Assembly: GCA_902527215.1 (NCBI GenBank)
Contig: CABZOF010000001.1
Coordinates: 226,001-290,000, forward strand
DNA length: 64,000 bases
Source of the DNA: an uncultured Pelagibacteraceae bacterium
GTDB taxonomy: Bacteria > Pseudomonadota > Alphaproteobacteria > Pelagibacterales > Pelagibacteraceae
Direction of reading: 5' to 3'
The notes below the pieces were generated by a model. It was not told the DNA's origin. It ran no database searches and worked only from the letters and a program-made list of their open reading frames with translations. Shown here piece by piece: positions 21,841 through 32,244 of the stretch (the first letter of the stretch is position 1; every line of letters begins with the position of its first letter). The translations under genes were made by a program, and so were the position numbers.

Positions 21841-23070
21841 ATGAATGTTAAAAAATATAATATTGAAATTTTCATATTAACTTCAATAACTTTTTTACTT
21901 TTTTACTCATCAGAACCAATAATGTATTCTGACTCAGTAAGGTATGTAGATGGAGACATAAGAAATCCACCTTTGTATTCATATTTAATAACTGTCATGG
22001 ATTTTACTTTTGGGTCATTGAATTCTATTATAATTTTGCAAACTTTACTTATTGCATTAAGTATAGTTCACTTTTTGAAGACAGTAACTGCTTGTTTTGA
22101 TTTAGATTTTTTGTCTAGAATTATCATTAGTTTATTTTTATTAATTCCATCTTTTGATTTTTATAATCACTTATTAACTGAACCTCTGGGTTATGCTTTT
22201 TCACTTTTATTAGTAAGTTTTGTTATAAAGTTAATCTATGAATTTAATAGACAAAATTTGGCGTGGATTACTGTTCTTGTAATTTTATTATTATTGTTAA
22301 GAAATCAATTTATATTTTTGTATCCTGTAATTTTGTTTTTATATATAGGAGTTTTCGTCATTTGTAGTTCAAAAAAAAAACTAACTATGCTTATAGTGAG
22401 TTTTTTATCTATTTTTATTATTCATAATTGCATTATGACTTTTTATAAACATGGTCATGAGTCGAAATTTAAAAATGAAATATTATCTATGTCGCAAGGG
22501 CCTTTTCGATTTATTTCTATTGATGCCATTTACATATCTACAATAGAAGACGTTCGGTTTTTTAAAAATAAAGACTTACAAAAAGCACTCACTAAAATTT
22601 TTGAAGAGATGAACAAGCAAGAAGCACTTTTTAAATATTATGATAATAGGGGCCATTTCGCATCAAGTTTTCGAAAAATTGACACATATACTGAAACTTT
22701 ACTAAGCGATTTTGCGATGAATGAAAATACTACAACTCAAGAGATCAGAAAAAAAATCTCTATGACATTAATAGAAAAAAATTTTTCAAAATACATAAAA
22801 TTAATTTTTAAAAAATTTTATGATTCAACTTGGTTATTTGTAATTGTTCCATTTTCTATATTGATAGCTGCTTTAATAAATTTTTTTAAAAGCAAATCTA
22901 ATTTTTCATTAACCGCTATATTTTTATCAATATTTACATTAACAAATCATTCTTTGGTCTATCTTTTTGGTCGAGTTCAGCCGAGATATTTAATATATAC
23001 AGATTTGATATTATTAGTCTTTATTTTTATATCATTTAGTATTTTTTTAAAAAAAAGTAACATAAAATAA
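21841..23070 (+). CDS. Polytopic membrane protein, GT-C-like candidate
   Basis: SDSVRYVDGDIRNPPLYSYLITVM loop after the first TM; multiple TMs; NHSLVYLFGRVQPRYLIY near the C-terminus. Confidence 0.5.
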   Translation: MNVKKYNIEIFILTSITFLLFYSSEPIMYSDSVRYVDGDIRNPPLYSYLITVMDFTFGSLNSIIILQTLLIALSIVHFLKTVTACFDLDFLSRIIISLFLLIPSFDFYNHLLTEPLGYAFSLLLVSFVIKLIYEFNRQNLAWITVLVILLLLLRNQFIFLYPVILFLYIGVFVICSSKKKLTMLIVSFLSIFIIHNCIMTFYKHGHESKFKNEILSMSQGPFRFISIDAIYISTIEDVRFFKNKDLQKALTKIFEEMNKQEALFKYYDNRGHFASSFRKIDTYTETLLSDFAMNENTTTQEIRKKISMTLIEKNFSKYIKLIFKKFYDSTWLFVIVPFSILIAALINFFKSKSNFSLTAIFLSIFTLTNHSLVYLFGRVQPRYLIYTDLILLVFIFISFSIFLKKSNIK

Positions 23071-23079
23071 TTATAAGAT

Positions 23080-23292
23080 ATGACTTTTATGATTTTAAAA
23101 ACTATTTTATTAGCAGGTTTACTTACTTTCATATTTACTATTAATGCTTACGCATATATAGACCCTGGAATAATTAGTGTTATCTTTCAAGCAATAATTG
23201 GCGCAATAGTTGCAGGAGGAATTGCAATAAAGATTTATTGGTATAAATTTAAAAATATTTTCAAAAAGAAAAAAGGAAATAAATCAGATTAA
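23080..23292 (+). CDS. Small membrane protein with YIDPG motif, associated with polysaccharide/phosphotransferase loci
   Basis: Signal-like N-terminus then AYAYIDPGIISVIFQAIIGAIVAGGIAIKIYWYKFKNIFKKKK. Confidence 0.65.
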   Translation: MTFMILKTILLAGLLTFIFTINAYAYIDPGIISVIFQAIIGAIVAGGIAIKIYWYKFKNIFKKKKGNKSD

Positions 23293-23358
23293 GAAACTAA
23301 TCTATATGATAAAGAAATATTTCTTTTTTTTATATTTTACTAAATATATTTAATTTAA

Positions 23359-24492
23359 ATGCTTAAAATGTTTAAAAATTTAATATTTGAAATTAAATCT
23401 TTTTTTTTTTCTATTAAAATGATTATAGAATTAAAAAAAATTAAGCCAAAATTTATTTTTTTTTCAGAAGAGAAATCTTATCAAAAATTTTCAAAACCAA
23501 TTATTGATGTACTTATAGATGAATATCCTAATAAAATTTATTATCTTAGTATTGATAAAAATGACAAAATCAGAAATGAAAGAGTTAGAAACTATTTTAT
23601 ACACTTTTTTTTGATTAATTTTATTTTTAATTATATTTATGCAGAAAATATATTTATGACTATTACAGATTTAGATAATCATTTAATTAAAAAAACTAAA
23701 AAAATTAATAAATATATTTATTATTTTCATTCGCCAAATAGTACAACGAAGAGTTACACAACTGAAGCATTTGATAACTACGATATAATATTATGCAATG
23801 GGGAATTTCAAATAAAGGAAATAAAGTTGAGAGAAAGACTGAAAAATTTAAACAAAAAAAAATTAATTCCAACGGGATATTTTTATCTAGATGCTCTTTC
23901 AGAAAAAATTAATCATAACAAAAATAATAATGAAATATTGATTGCTCCATCTTGGAATTATCAACATAAACATTTTATAAATGAAAATTTTTTAGAACTT
24001 TTAGATAGCCTATTGAGTAAAAATTTAAAAGTTATATTTAGACCTCATCCTGAACATTATAAAAGATCCAAAAGAATATTAGAAAAAATTAAACATAAAT
24101 TTATTAGTAAAAATTTTTTATTTGACGAAAAAATAGAAAATATAGACTCGATGGAGAAAGCAAAATGCTTAATTACTGACAGTTCTGGAATTGCAATTGA
24201 ATATATTTTAACTTTAAAAAGACCAGTTTTGTACCTAGATGAATTTGATAAAGTACATAACAAAGAATTTAGTGATTATAATGATCTAAAAACCATTGAC
24301 AGAACGATTAAAGAAAATTTCGGGTATTTAATAAAAAAACAAGATTTTGAACATATTGATATAATTATAAATAAAGCCTCTGAAGACTTTAAAAAAAAAT
24401 TATATAAGCTTGATCATTTTAAAAATAATACCTTTGCTAATTGTGGAAACACTAAAAGTTATTTTGCAAAGATTTCAAAAGAGATTCTCTAA
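23359..24492 (+). CDS. CDP-glycerol glycerophosphotransferase-like protein (TagB/TagF fold)
   Basis: EILIAPSWNYQHKHF, VIFRPHPEHYKRSKRILEKI, AKCLITDSSGIAIEYILTLKRPVLYLDE. Confidence 0.75.
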   Translation: MLKMFKNLIFEIKSFFFSIKMIIELKKIKPKFIFFSEEKSYQKFSKPIIDVLIDEYPNKIYYLSIDKNDKIRNERVRNYFIHFFLINFIFNYIYAENIFMTITDLDNHLIKKTKKINKYIYYFHSPNSTTKSYTTEAFDNYDIILCNGEFQIKEIKLRERLKNLNKKKLIPTGYFYLDALSEKINHNKNNNEILIAPSWNYQHKHFINENFLELLDSLLSKNLKVIFRPHPEHYKRSKRILEKIKHKFISKNFLFDEKIENIDSMEKAKCLITDSSGIAIEYILTLKRPVLYLDEFDKVHNKEFSDYNDLKTIDRTIKENFGYLIKKQDFEHIDIIINKASEDFKKKLYKLDHFKNNTFANCGNTKSYFAKISKEIL

Positions 24493-24520
24493 CTTAAAAA
24501 TAAATTTTAAAAAAATAAGT

Positions 24521-26263
24521 CTAATCAATATTAATTGTATAAGATCTTGTATCAAACATTGGTTTTCCATCGTCTTTTCCACCAACTATTACACCGTTTG
24601 ATACATTCACTCCACCTATATTAGTGTGAAAACGATCATAAAATTTCCTGCCTACTTTTAATTCATTAAATAATTTACTATTATCAGTTATATTAGACAA
24701 AATTGCAGGAAAAATATCTTGTATTATTTGTAATTCATTAACACCAGTATCGATATCATCTGGCCAATTGATAGCTAGTAAAGTTCCATACCTGTCTTGA
24801 ACATCATGTTTGTTTATTTTCTTAACATTAAATCCCCTTAAAACTGTACAGTTTTTTGTTAAATAAGGACCATGGTCGCCTAAAATAATAACTATTGATT
24901 TTGGATCATTTTGCTTAATAGTATTTATATCATTTTTCATTTCAATGTTAGCTTTTTTTAAATTTTTAAAAAATCTCTTTTTTTCGCTAGGTGAACATTT
25001 TCCGGAATTTTGAGAATGGCCTGGATAGCTATTATGAGTATAAAATAAAGTTGGGCTAGATTTTTTTGAAATTAAAAATTGATTTTTCATTTCTAAATAT
25101 TTTTCATAATTAAAATTGTTATCAAAGACATTAAATCTAAATTCTCCTTTATATATCGCCTGTGTTAACGTTTTGCCCCCTATTTTATTGATATTAGCTT
25201 TTGGGTAATAGTTGTCCCATATAATTGGATATGCGCCAAAAAAATAAGGAGAGATAAACAATGACTCAATTTTATAATTATTAGCTTTAAAGATTTTTAA
25301 ACCAAAGGCGTTACCTGATGTATAATATCTTTCATGATTTGAAATATTACCATTTATTTCAAACATTCTGGAAATTGAAGAAAGTGATGAAGCTCCATTA
25401 GAGTAAGCTCCATGATAAATAGTGAAATTATTTTTTTCTAAATACTTTAATTGTGAAGTATCATCGTAACCGTAATATTTAAGAGTCTCAAAATTTGGAT
25501 AAGACTCGTAAACCATAATATAAATATTTCTCTTATCATAAATTTTATTTTCTTCTTTTTTTAAAAATATTTCCAGTCTTTCTTGCGTTTCATCCTTAAC
25601 AAAATCTTTATCTGTAAATTTATATAAAATACTCCCTAAAGCTCCAGTAAGCATAAAAATAATGGCAAAAGTATATGCAATTGTTTTATTAAATAAATAA
25701 AATATATACATAATTAAAAATGACAACGTGAGATATATTCCTTGGGTAACAAACTGACTTTTAAAAAAATGACTATTTGGATTAGATGTTATTATTGGCA
25801 TAGTCAAAATTGTAAAACATATTGCAAGACCTGAAATAAATAAAATATTCAGAGAGCAAAAATAACTAAATATTGTGGGAAGAACAAAACATAAAATGAA
25901 TATAAATATTAAAGGAAACCCTAATAAATATAATAAACCCTGAAAGTTTATATAATCGTTGTTCAAAATAGCGTATCCAATTACAGGTGATAATGGTACA
26001 GAAATAAGATAAATATCTTCAACTTTAGAAAACTCAAATCTTTTTTTAAATTTAAAATCTCGGTTATTAATCAAAGATACTAAAAACGTAATACTCAATA
26101 ATATAAACACTATTCCTACTAACTTATAACTCCGTTCTAAAAAAAGATGTGTTGGCCCACTATTAAGTATGAATTTAAGAAAATATAAGCAGGATAAAAC
26201 AAATAATGCATTTATCGAAAAATCTAACAGTAATTTAGTAAAACCTTTTGAATTTATGTTCAT
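24521..26263 (-). CDS. Sulfatase/LTA synthase-like membrane alkaline phosphatase superfamily protein
   Basis: N-terminal TM helices, NIYIMVYESYPN, GAYSNGASSLSSISRMFEING, YTHNSYPGHSQ, IVIILGDHGPYL. Confidence 0.78.
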   Translation of the reverse strand: MNINSKGFTKLLLDFSINALFVLSCLYFLKFILNSGPTHLFLERSYKLVGIVFILLSITFLVSLINNRDFKFKKRFEFSKVEDIYLISVPLSPVIGYAILNNDYINFQGLLYLLGFPLIFIFILCFVLPTIFSYFCSLNILFISGLAICFTILTMPIITSNPNSHFFKSQFVTQGIYLTLSFLIMYIFYLFNKTIAYTFAIIFMLTGALGSILYKFTDKDFVKDETQERLEIFLKKEENKIYDKRNIYIMVYESYPNFETLKYYGYDDTSQLKYLEKNNFTIYHGAYSNGASSLSSISRMFEINGNISNHERYYTSGNAFGLKIFKANNYKIESLFISPYFFGAYPIIWDNYYPKANINKIGGKTLTQAIYKGEFRFNVFDNNFNYEKYLEMKNQFLISKKSSPTLFYTHNSYPGHSQNSGKCSPSEKKRFFKNLKKANIEMKNDINTIKQNDPKSIVIILGDHGPYLTKNCTVLRGFNVKKINKHDVQDRYGTLLAINWPDDIDTGVNELQIIQDIFPAILSNITDNSKLFNELKVGRKFYDRFHTNIGGVNVSNGVIVGGKDDGKPMFDTRSYTINID

Positions 26264-26427
26264 TGTAATTAATGTGCTTAATTTATTTATTTTTTTTTAA
26301 AAGTAAATTTTAATAATTCTCAAAAATAATTGAAAAAAAATTTATTTTTAATTTATGTTTATAGCTATTAATGAGATAATTTTCATCTTAGAATAGATTA
26401 AAAATATATTAAGTGATATAAAATTTT

Positions 26428-27318
26428 ATGAGCTCTAAAATAAGTCTAATTATTCCGGTATTTAACGAAGAAAATGAAATAAATAATTTTTTTGTAGAAT
26501 TAAAAAATTGTAATTTCGACTTAATTAATGAAATTATTTTTGTTGACGATTGCTCGACTGATGACTCTTATCAACTAATTGAAAAAAAAATTTTTGAATT
26601 AAAATCAGCTCTTATCAAAGTAAATTTTTTACTAGTCAAAAATTTAAAAAATAGGGGATACGGATACTCAATCAAAAAAGGAGTGAACATTTCAAACAAT
26701 GACTCAATTGCAATAATTGATTTAGATAGAACGTACAAAGTAGAAGATTTAAATAACATAGCTCACATGTTTGTAAATAATTATAATTTTGAATATGACT
26801 TAATATCAGGTCAAAGAGAAATAAATATAAATAATACTTCAAGATTAAAAATAATTGGTAAAACAATAATTAATATAATAGCAAACTTTTGCTTTAATGA
26901 AAAAATTAGAGATTATAACTCTGGATTAAGAATTTTTAATAAAGATAAATTTTTAAAACATAGTCATATAATGTCTGATAGATTTTCTTTAACTACTTCA
27001 ATGACAATTTCATTTTTAAATGAAAAATATGATATTAAATTCCATAAAATAAAATATGAGGAAAGAGTTGGTAAATCAAAATTAGGTTTTAGAGATTTTT
27101 TTAAATTTTTATACACAATTTTTTCCTTGTTATTCTATTACAAACCATTGAAAATAATTATACCATTAGTTTTACCCCTATTTTTTGCATTTATTTTTTT
27201 CTTAATTAAGGATATTTTCTCTAATAATTTGACAGACAAAACTGTGTTATTGTTTAATTTTAACTTTATGTTAATTATACTTCTTTTCATAATTGATAGG
27301 ATAAATAAAATTAAATAA
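26428..27318 (+). CDS. GT2 family glycosyltransferase with C-terminal TM segments
   Basis: ISLIIPVFNEENEINNF, IIFVDDCSTDDSYQL, NRGYGYSIKKGVNISNNDSIAIIDLDRTY. Confidence 0.9.
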   Translation: MSSKISLIIPVFNEENEINNFFVELKNCNFDLINEIIFVDDCSTDDSYQLIEKKIFELKSALIKVNFLLVKNLKNRGYGYSIKKGVNISNNDSIAIIDLDRTYKVEDLNNIAHMFVNNYNFEYDLISGQREININNTSRLKIIGKTIINIIANFCFNEKIRDYNSGLRIFNKDKFLKHSHIMSDRFSLTTSMTISFLNEKYDIKFHKIKYEERVGKSKLGFRDFFKFLYTIFSLLFYYKPLKIIIPLVLPLFFAFIFFLIKDIFSNNLTDKTVLLFNFNFMLIILLFIIDRINKIK

Positions 27319-27398
27319 GTATTTTGATATTATTTTAAAAAAATATTTATTTCTGTAAATTAATTTTATGATTTTTTTATAAAATAAAAGCGAAAATT

Positions 27399-28511
27399 TT
27401 ATAAATAGGCATAAATTACTTTTTCATAATTTTTACAAACATTTTCAATTTGATTATTTTTGATTGAAAATTTTAAATCTTTATAATTAAATTCATTAGA
27501 GAGTAACCTCAATAATTTTTTTTTAAGATCGTCAACACTATGCTGCTTTACCAAATAACCATTTATTCCATTTTTAATAATCTCTTTTGTTCCGCCTGGG
27601 CAATCAAAGGCTACAACAGGTGTATTCATGGCAATTGATTCAATTAAAACGTTTGGGTATCCCTCATAATGAGATGTTTGAATTGTAGCTCTTGCATATA
27701 AATAATAAGGAACAATATTTTTTTGAAAACCTTCGAAATCTACTTTACTTTGGATTTTACAATCAATTACTTTTTGCTTTAGTTTCTGTTCCATTGAGCC
27801 TTTACCAAGAATTTTTAATCTCAAATTAGGAAATGTGTCAGCTATACCTATAAAACCGTCTATTGCATAATCCAATGCTTTTACATTTTCAAGACGACCG
27901 ACACATAATAAATAATTTTTTTTTTCTACTTTGTTCAAATCATTATTATTTGCATAATTAATAATATGACTAGAAATTGGATTATAAATTACACTAGAGT
28001 TTTGACTTATCTTTGGGTAAATTGATATCAAATCTTCTTGCATAGCAAAAGATTGATTGATTACATAGTCTATTTTATTATAAAAAAATTTGATTAAAGG
28101 TCTTACAATATTTCTCTTCCAAAAATTTTGGGACTTTAATTGTTCAATTTTGATTGTCAGAATACTAATATTTCTAGAAATTATTTTTATTTTTAATTTA
28201 AAGAAAATACGTATCATCACAAGGATGATTGCTAATTCATGATTAAATACTAAAATTGTCTTTACATTATTTTTATAAATATACTTTAATAAAGGGATAC
28301 TAGTGTAGCGTGCATGTTTAACATTTAGTACAACCAAATTAATATTTTCTGACAATTGACTAAGGTATATCTCATTAATTAAATTGGAAACCACCAAATC
28401 AACTTTCCAGCCGTTGTTTGCTAACTTATTAGCAATAGTGACGCAAACACCCTCTGCACCTCCTCCACCTAATGAACTTATTAGTAATGTAATTTTATTA
28501 TTTGATTTCAT
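27399..28511 (-). CDS. GT4 family glycosyltransferase
   Basis: ITLLISSLGGGGAEGVCVTIANKL, LLCVGRLENVKALDYAIDGF, SHYEGYPNVLIESIAMNTPVVAFDCPGGTKEI. Confidence 0.93.
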   Translation of the reverse strand: MKSNNKITLLISSLGGGGAEGVCVTIANKLANNGWKVDLVVSNLINEIYLSQLSENINLVVLNVKHARYTSIPLLKYIYKNNVKTILVFNHELAIILVMIRIFFKLKIKIISRNISILTIKIEQLKSQNFWKRNIVRPLIKFFYNKIDYVINQSFAMQEDLISIYPKISQNSSVIYNPISSHIINYANNNDLNKVEKKNYLLCVGRLENVKALDYAIDGFIGIADTFPNLRLKILGKGSMEQKLKQKVIDCKIQSKVDFEGFQKNIVPYYLYARATIQTSHYEGYPNVLIESIAMNTPVVAFDCPGGTKEIIKNGINGYLVKQHSVDDLKKKLLRLLSNEFNYKDLKFSIKNNQIENVCKNYEKVIYAYL

Positions 28512-28552
28512 AATTTAATAATAATTATTAATGTAATTTTCTTATTAAATAT

Positions 28553-29365
28553 TTATACCATAAGCATTAGTTTTTTTAACTCTGAACCTCCATTAAGATC
28601 TTCTAAAAGCTCAAATTTACCATTTTTTTTTATAAAAAAACTGGCAGAATTTTTTTTTTTATTAATGGGAGTTCTATTGATTGAAATAATACAATTTTCT
28701 TTTGAAATTTTTTTAATGTTTAAAATTGCTTTTTTTAATTTTTCCTCTGAAAAATAAGAGTAATTTAAAAGATTTGAAATTCTTATTACATCAAAAAAAT
28801 TATAATATTTTTTTTTTATGTTAAAAATATCTTGTTCATAAAATTTACAATTATCCAATCTATTTAAATTTGGCATTAATAATTCTGATTTTATTGATTT
28901 TATATTAAACAAATTAAATAGGTTGACTAAAAATTTTTCAATTTTTTTAAACATTAAAAAATATCTATATCTTAAGCAGTGCTTTTTGTACTCAACCATT
29001 AAAAGTTCATTACTTGAATTAAACAAAAAAATTAAATTTTTAATTCTATAAATTTTTAAATATATTTGCTTATCGAATCCATAAATTTTTTTAATTTTTA
29101 GTTTTATTAAATCATCATATAATTCTAAAGTAGACTGACCAGATGAAATACCAAAATCACAAACTACGATTTTTTTTGTAAAGAATTTTTTTATATATTT
29201 TTTTAGTATTTGATTAACATCAAACATTCTATTATAAGCAGTTGTCATGAAAGTATTATCAACTCTTAATAAAGAATAAATTTTGAGTATTCTTTTTTTT
29301 TCAGTATTTTTTTTTGAAATAAAAAAACTATCTATATCTGTATAGAAGTAATTTAATTTTTTCAT
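28553..29365 (-). CDS. Putative class I SAM-dependent methyltransferase-like protein
   Basis: KKIVVCDFGISSGQSTLELYDDLIKL (motif I-like), FFDVIRISNLLNYSYFSEEKLKKAILNIKKI. Confidence 0.5.
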   Translation of the reverse strand: MKKLNYFYTDIDSFFISKKNTEKKRILKIYSLLRVDNTFMTTAYNRMFDVNQILKKYIKKFFTKKIVVCDFGISSGQSTLELYDDLIKLKIKKIYGFDKQIYLKIYRIKNLIFLFNSSNELLMVEYKKHCLRYRYFLMFKKIEKFLVNLFNLFNIKSIKSELLMPNLNRLDNCKFYEQDIFNIKKKYYNFFDVIRISNLLNYSYFSEEKLKKAILNIKKISKENCIISINRTPINKKKNSASFFIKKNGKFELLEDLNGGSELKKLMLMV

Positions 29366-29384
29366 TTTAACTAATATTCTAATT

Positions 29385-29620
29385 AGATTTAATTAAAAAA
29401 TAACAATCATCTTTGCCTTTCACATAGTCATATATTACTATATTTAATATGCCTAATATATATTCATCTAAAACTTTAAATATATCTTTTGCTTCTGTTT
29501 AAAAAAATTAACAACAATACTAACTGTTTTCCTTTTAAAATTAACATATTTTTTTAGTGTATTTGTATCATTTATTAAAGTTGGTGAGTAGATACATCAG
29601 AAATAATTATTTTTACATAT
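29385..29620 (-). pseudogene. Possible decayed gene remnant (no intact ORF)
   Basis: Minus-strand reading gives coding-like fragments in different frames: PTLINDTNTLKKYVNFKRKTVSIVVNFFKQKQKIYLKF then EAKDIFKVLDEYILGILNIVIYDYVKGKDDCYFLIKSN*. Confidence 0.3.
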
Positions 29621-30379
29621 CTAATTTAATTTAATCATAGATTGACAACCTAAAAGATTGAATGATTTATATTCAAACTCATCTTCATTAAAAATTTCTT
29701 TTAACGCTTTATACTCTCCACTTTCCCACCCCTCATAATTATATAGTTCATCAAAGAGTATCACGGCATTTTTCACTAAATAAGGTTTTAATTTTTCTAA
29801 TGTAAATTTTGTTGGGCTATAGGTATCCATATCTAAATGAACAAAATTTATTCTTGGATTATGTTTTTTTAAAAAAGTTTCTAAAGTATCTTCAACCCAG
29901 CCTACAATCGGTTCGACATTTGTATTTAATTTTGGAACTTTTTTATCTAAATTAAATGCACTCTTTGGATCTGCGGTACCCACCCAATCCTGTTTTAACC
30001 CCTCAAAACTATCAAAACAGTATAACTTTTTTACAAATTTAGAAAAATAATTAGTAGTCATTCCTTCAAAAACACCAAACTCTAAATAATAGTATTCTTC
30101 ATTTTTGTCATTTAACAAAGAGGTTTGGATGGCATGTTCTCTTATTTTCCACTTGTCATCAAATAGTAAGCTCTTTTTAAAATGTTTACTAAAATGAATT
30201 ATTATTTCATTTACCAAATTATCTTCAAGCTTTAATTGTAATTTTGATTTTAATTTTGATTGTAGTTTAAGCTCTAATTTTGATCTTAATTCAATTGGGA
30301 TTAAATAATATATAATTCTATATACCAAATAAATAACTCTTGATAATTTTATAAATATATTTTTTAAGATTGATTTCAT
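29621..30379 (-). CDS. TylF/MycF (macrocin O-methyltransferase)-like methyltransferase
   Basis: YYYLEFGVFEGMTTNYFSKF, LYCFDSFEGLKQDWVG, INFVHLDMDTYSPTKFTLEKLKPYL, VILFDELYNYEGW. Confidence 0.85.
   Translation of the reverse strand: MKSILKNIFIKLSRVIYLVYRIIYYLIPIELRSKLELKLQSKLKSKLQLKLEDNLVNEIIIHFSKHFKKSLLFDDKWKIREHAIQTSLLNDKNEEYYYLEFGVFEGMTTNYFSKFVKKLYCFDSFEGLKQDWVGTADPKSAFNLDKKVPKLNTNVEPIVGWVEDTLETFLKKHNPRINFVHLDMDTYSPTKFTLEKLKPYLVKNAVILFDELYNYEGWESGEYKALKEIFNEDEFEYKSFNLLGCQSMIKLN
30233..30296. repeat. Short imperfect tandem repeat within CDS, encoding SKLELKLQSKLKSKLQLKLE
   Basis: Repeated attttgatt/attttaatt units on the + strand (coding minus) giving a KL-every-4-residues pattern. Confidence 0.6.
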
Positions 30380-30472
30380 AATATTAAATATTTAAAAATT
30401 TAAATATATATTTTAAATTAATTACAATAAACTATATAAAATTAAATTATTTCACAAGGTTATTTAAATTTA

Positions 30473-31222
30473 ATGTCAAACAAATTATCAAATTTAGATT
30501 CAATTAGGTCAGAAATATTGAGTAAAGGTTATTATGTTTATAAAAACTTTGTATCTTCAGATGACTGTATTTTATTGAGAGAGGTTATTTCTAAAAAGAT
30601 TCATATAAGTCCAGAACATAGTACAAGAATTAATTCTAATGCAATATATGATTATTCTCATAAAAGATCACATGATGAAATATCTAGAACAACTAGATAT
30701 TACAGCTTTTATCATAATATTTCTAAGTGGACATATATTGAAAAAAAGATTTTAAATAAAGGTATTAATATTAGAAATCAAATCGAGTCAGCCTGGATTG
30801 ACAAAGATGAAGATTATAAAAAAGTTATATTATCTATTAATGATTATAATATTTTCACTAAATACAATGAATCAACTGGAATGCTTCCACCACATAGAGA
30901 TTGGCCCAATAAATTGAAATATCCTTTACTACAATTCAATTTAATTTTATCAGAAAAACAAAAAGATTTTAAAGCAGGAGAATTTATATTTGAAGATTAT
31001 AACAAAAAACAAATTAAAATTCATAAAGATTTAAAAATGAAAATGGGAGATGCTTTATTATTTGATAAATATTTATTACATAGTGTTGACTTAACACAAA
31101 AAGGTACTACTAATATTGGTAGATGGAGTGTACTAATTGGTGCTAGAGCACACAAAATTAGTTACTTTCAAGAAAAAAAAATCCTTTTTTCAGAAAAGAT
31201 TAAAAGTTTTATAAAATTCTGA
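30473..31222 (+). CDS. Phytanoyl-CoA dioxygenase (PhyH)-like Fe(II)/2OG oxygenase
   Basis: SKGYYVYKNFVSSDDCILLREVI, LPPHRDWPNK (HxD), LLHSVDLTQKGTTNIGRWSV. Confidence 0.7.
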   Translation: MSNKLSNLDSIRSEILSKGYYVYKNFVSSDDCILLREVISKKIHISPEHSTRINSNAIYDYSHKRSHDEISRTTRYYSFYHNISKWTYIEKKILNKGINIRNQIESAWIDKDEDYKKVILSINDYNIFTKYNESTGMLPPHRDWPNKLKYPLLQFNLILSEKQKDFKAGEFIFEDYNKKQIKIHKDLKMKMGDALLFDKYLLHSVDLTQKGTTNIGRWSVLIGARAHKISYFQEKKILFSEKIKSFIKF

Positions 31223-31250
31223 AAGACTAAAATATTACATAAAATTATAT

Positions 31251-32162
31251 TTAGTTAAAAAATATATTTTTAAGCAATGATAAAATAATCATTAAAGATG
31301 ACCTAAGTTTTAAATGAAAAGTCCCATTTCTTATTACATACATTAAATCTTTCTTAGCTTTTTTGTGATTATTATTTAAATAATTAAAGCTTCCTGAGAT
31401 ATATCTTAGTTTAATCTCTAAGTTTATTTTTTGTTGTTCATTAAATAAATGTATAAAATCTCTAACAACTAGTCTCTGTGGGATAGACATATTTTTTTTT
31501 TGAGTGTTAGCATCATGAAAGAGATAGTAGCCTAATTTTTTATTTACGTATAAAAATTGATCAGTTATCTGAGCAATTCTCAACCAAGTATCATAATCGT
31601 CTGCCCCAACTAACATTTTATTCTCATTAAGACCTCCTATTTTAGTGAGTATATTTTTTCGCACAATAACTGATGAATTACTGATTTGACTCCCCTTTGT
31701 AATGCCACCTATTAGTAAATCATTTAAGATAGGTTTTTTTAATTCACGACCTTTAATAATTTTTTTTTTAAAATAAGATTTTGATTTGCTAACATACTCG
31801 TGTGCGTGATGGACAAAATCAACATTTTTGTTAATTTTACTTAAACAGACTTCAAGTTTATCTTTAGTCCACCAATCATCTGAATCTAGGAATGCAATCC
31901 ATTCTCCTTTTGCTTGTCTGATACCCATATTTCTCGACTTAGCAATTATACCATTATTATGTATCTTTAAATATTTTATTCTTGGATCATTGTATTGTAT
32001 GATCACATTATCAGTATCATCAGTTGAATTATTATCAATAATTATAGCTTCCCAATTTTTATATGTCTGATTAACAACAGAGTTCAACGCTTTTCCAATA
32101 TATTTAGCGTGATTGTAGGTTGGTATAACTATCGATACAACTGGTATAATACTTTTGCTCAA
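31251..32162 (-). CDS. GT2 family glycosyltransferase
   Basis: VVSIVIPTYNHAKYIGKALNSVVNQTYKNWEAIIIDNNSTDDTD, EWIAFLDSDDWW. Confidence 0.95.
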   Translation of the reverse strand: MSKSIIPVVSIVIPTYNHAKYIGKALNSVVNQTYKNWEAIIIDNNSTDDTDNVIIQYNDPRIKYLKIHNNGIIAKSRNMGIRQAKGEWIAFLDSDDWWTKDKLEVCLSKINKNVDFVHHAHEYVSKSKSYFKKKIIKGRELKKPILNDLLIGGITKGSQISNSSVIVRKNILTKIGGLNENKMLVGADDYDTWLRIAQITDQFLYVNKKLGYYLFHDANTQKKNMSIPQRLVVRDFIHLFNEQQKINLEIKLRYISGSFNYLNNNHKKAKKDLMYVIRNGTFHLKLRSSLMIILSLLKNIFFN

Positions 32163-32244
32163 CTTTTATTACTTTTATTATTTATACAATTTAAATGTAA
32201 TTTTAAAGAATATACAATCTTAAAATAAAATATTATTTTAAACT

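Noticed and set aside
26571-26866. Two - strand ORFs of 62 and 64 aa
   Set aside because: Overlap a well-supported GT2 gene on the other strand.
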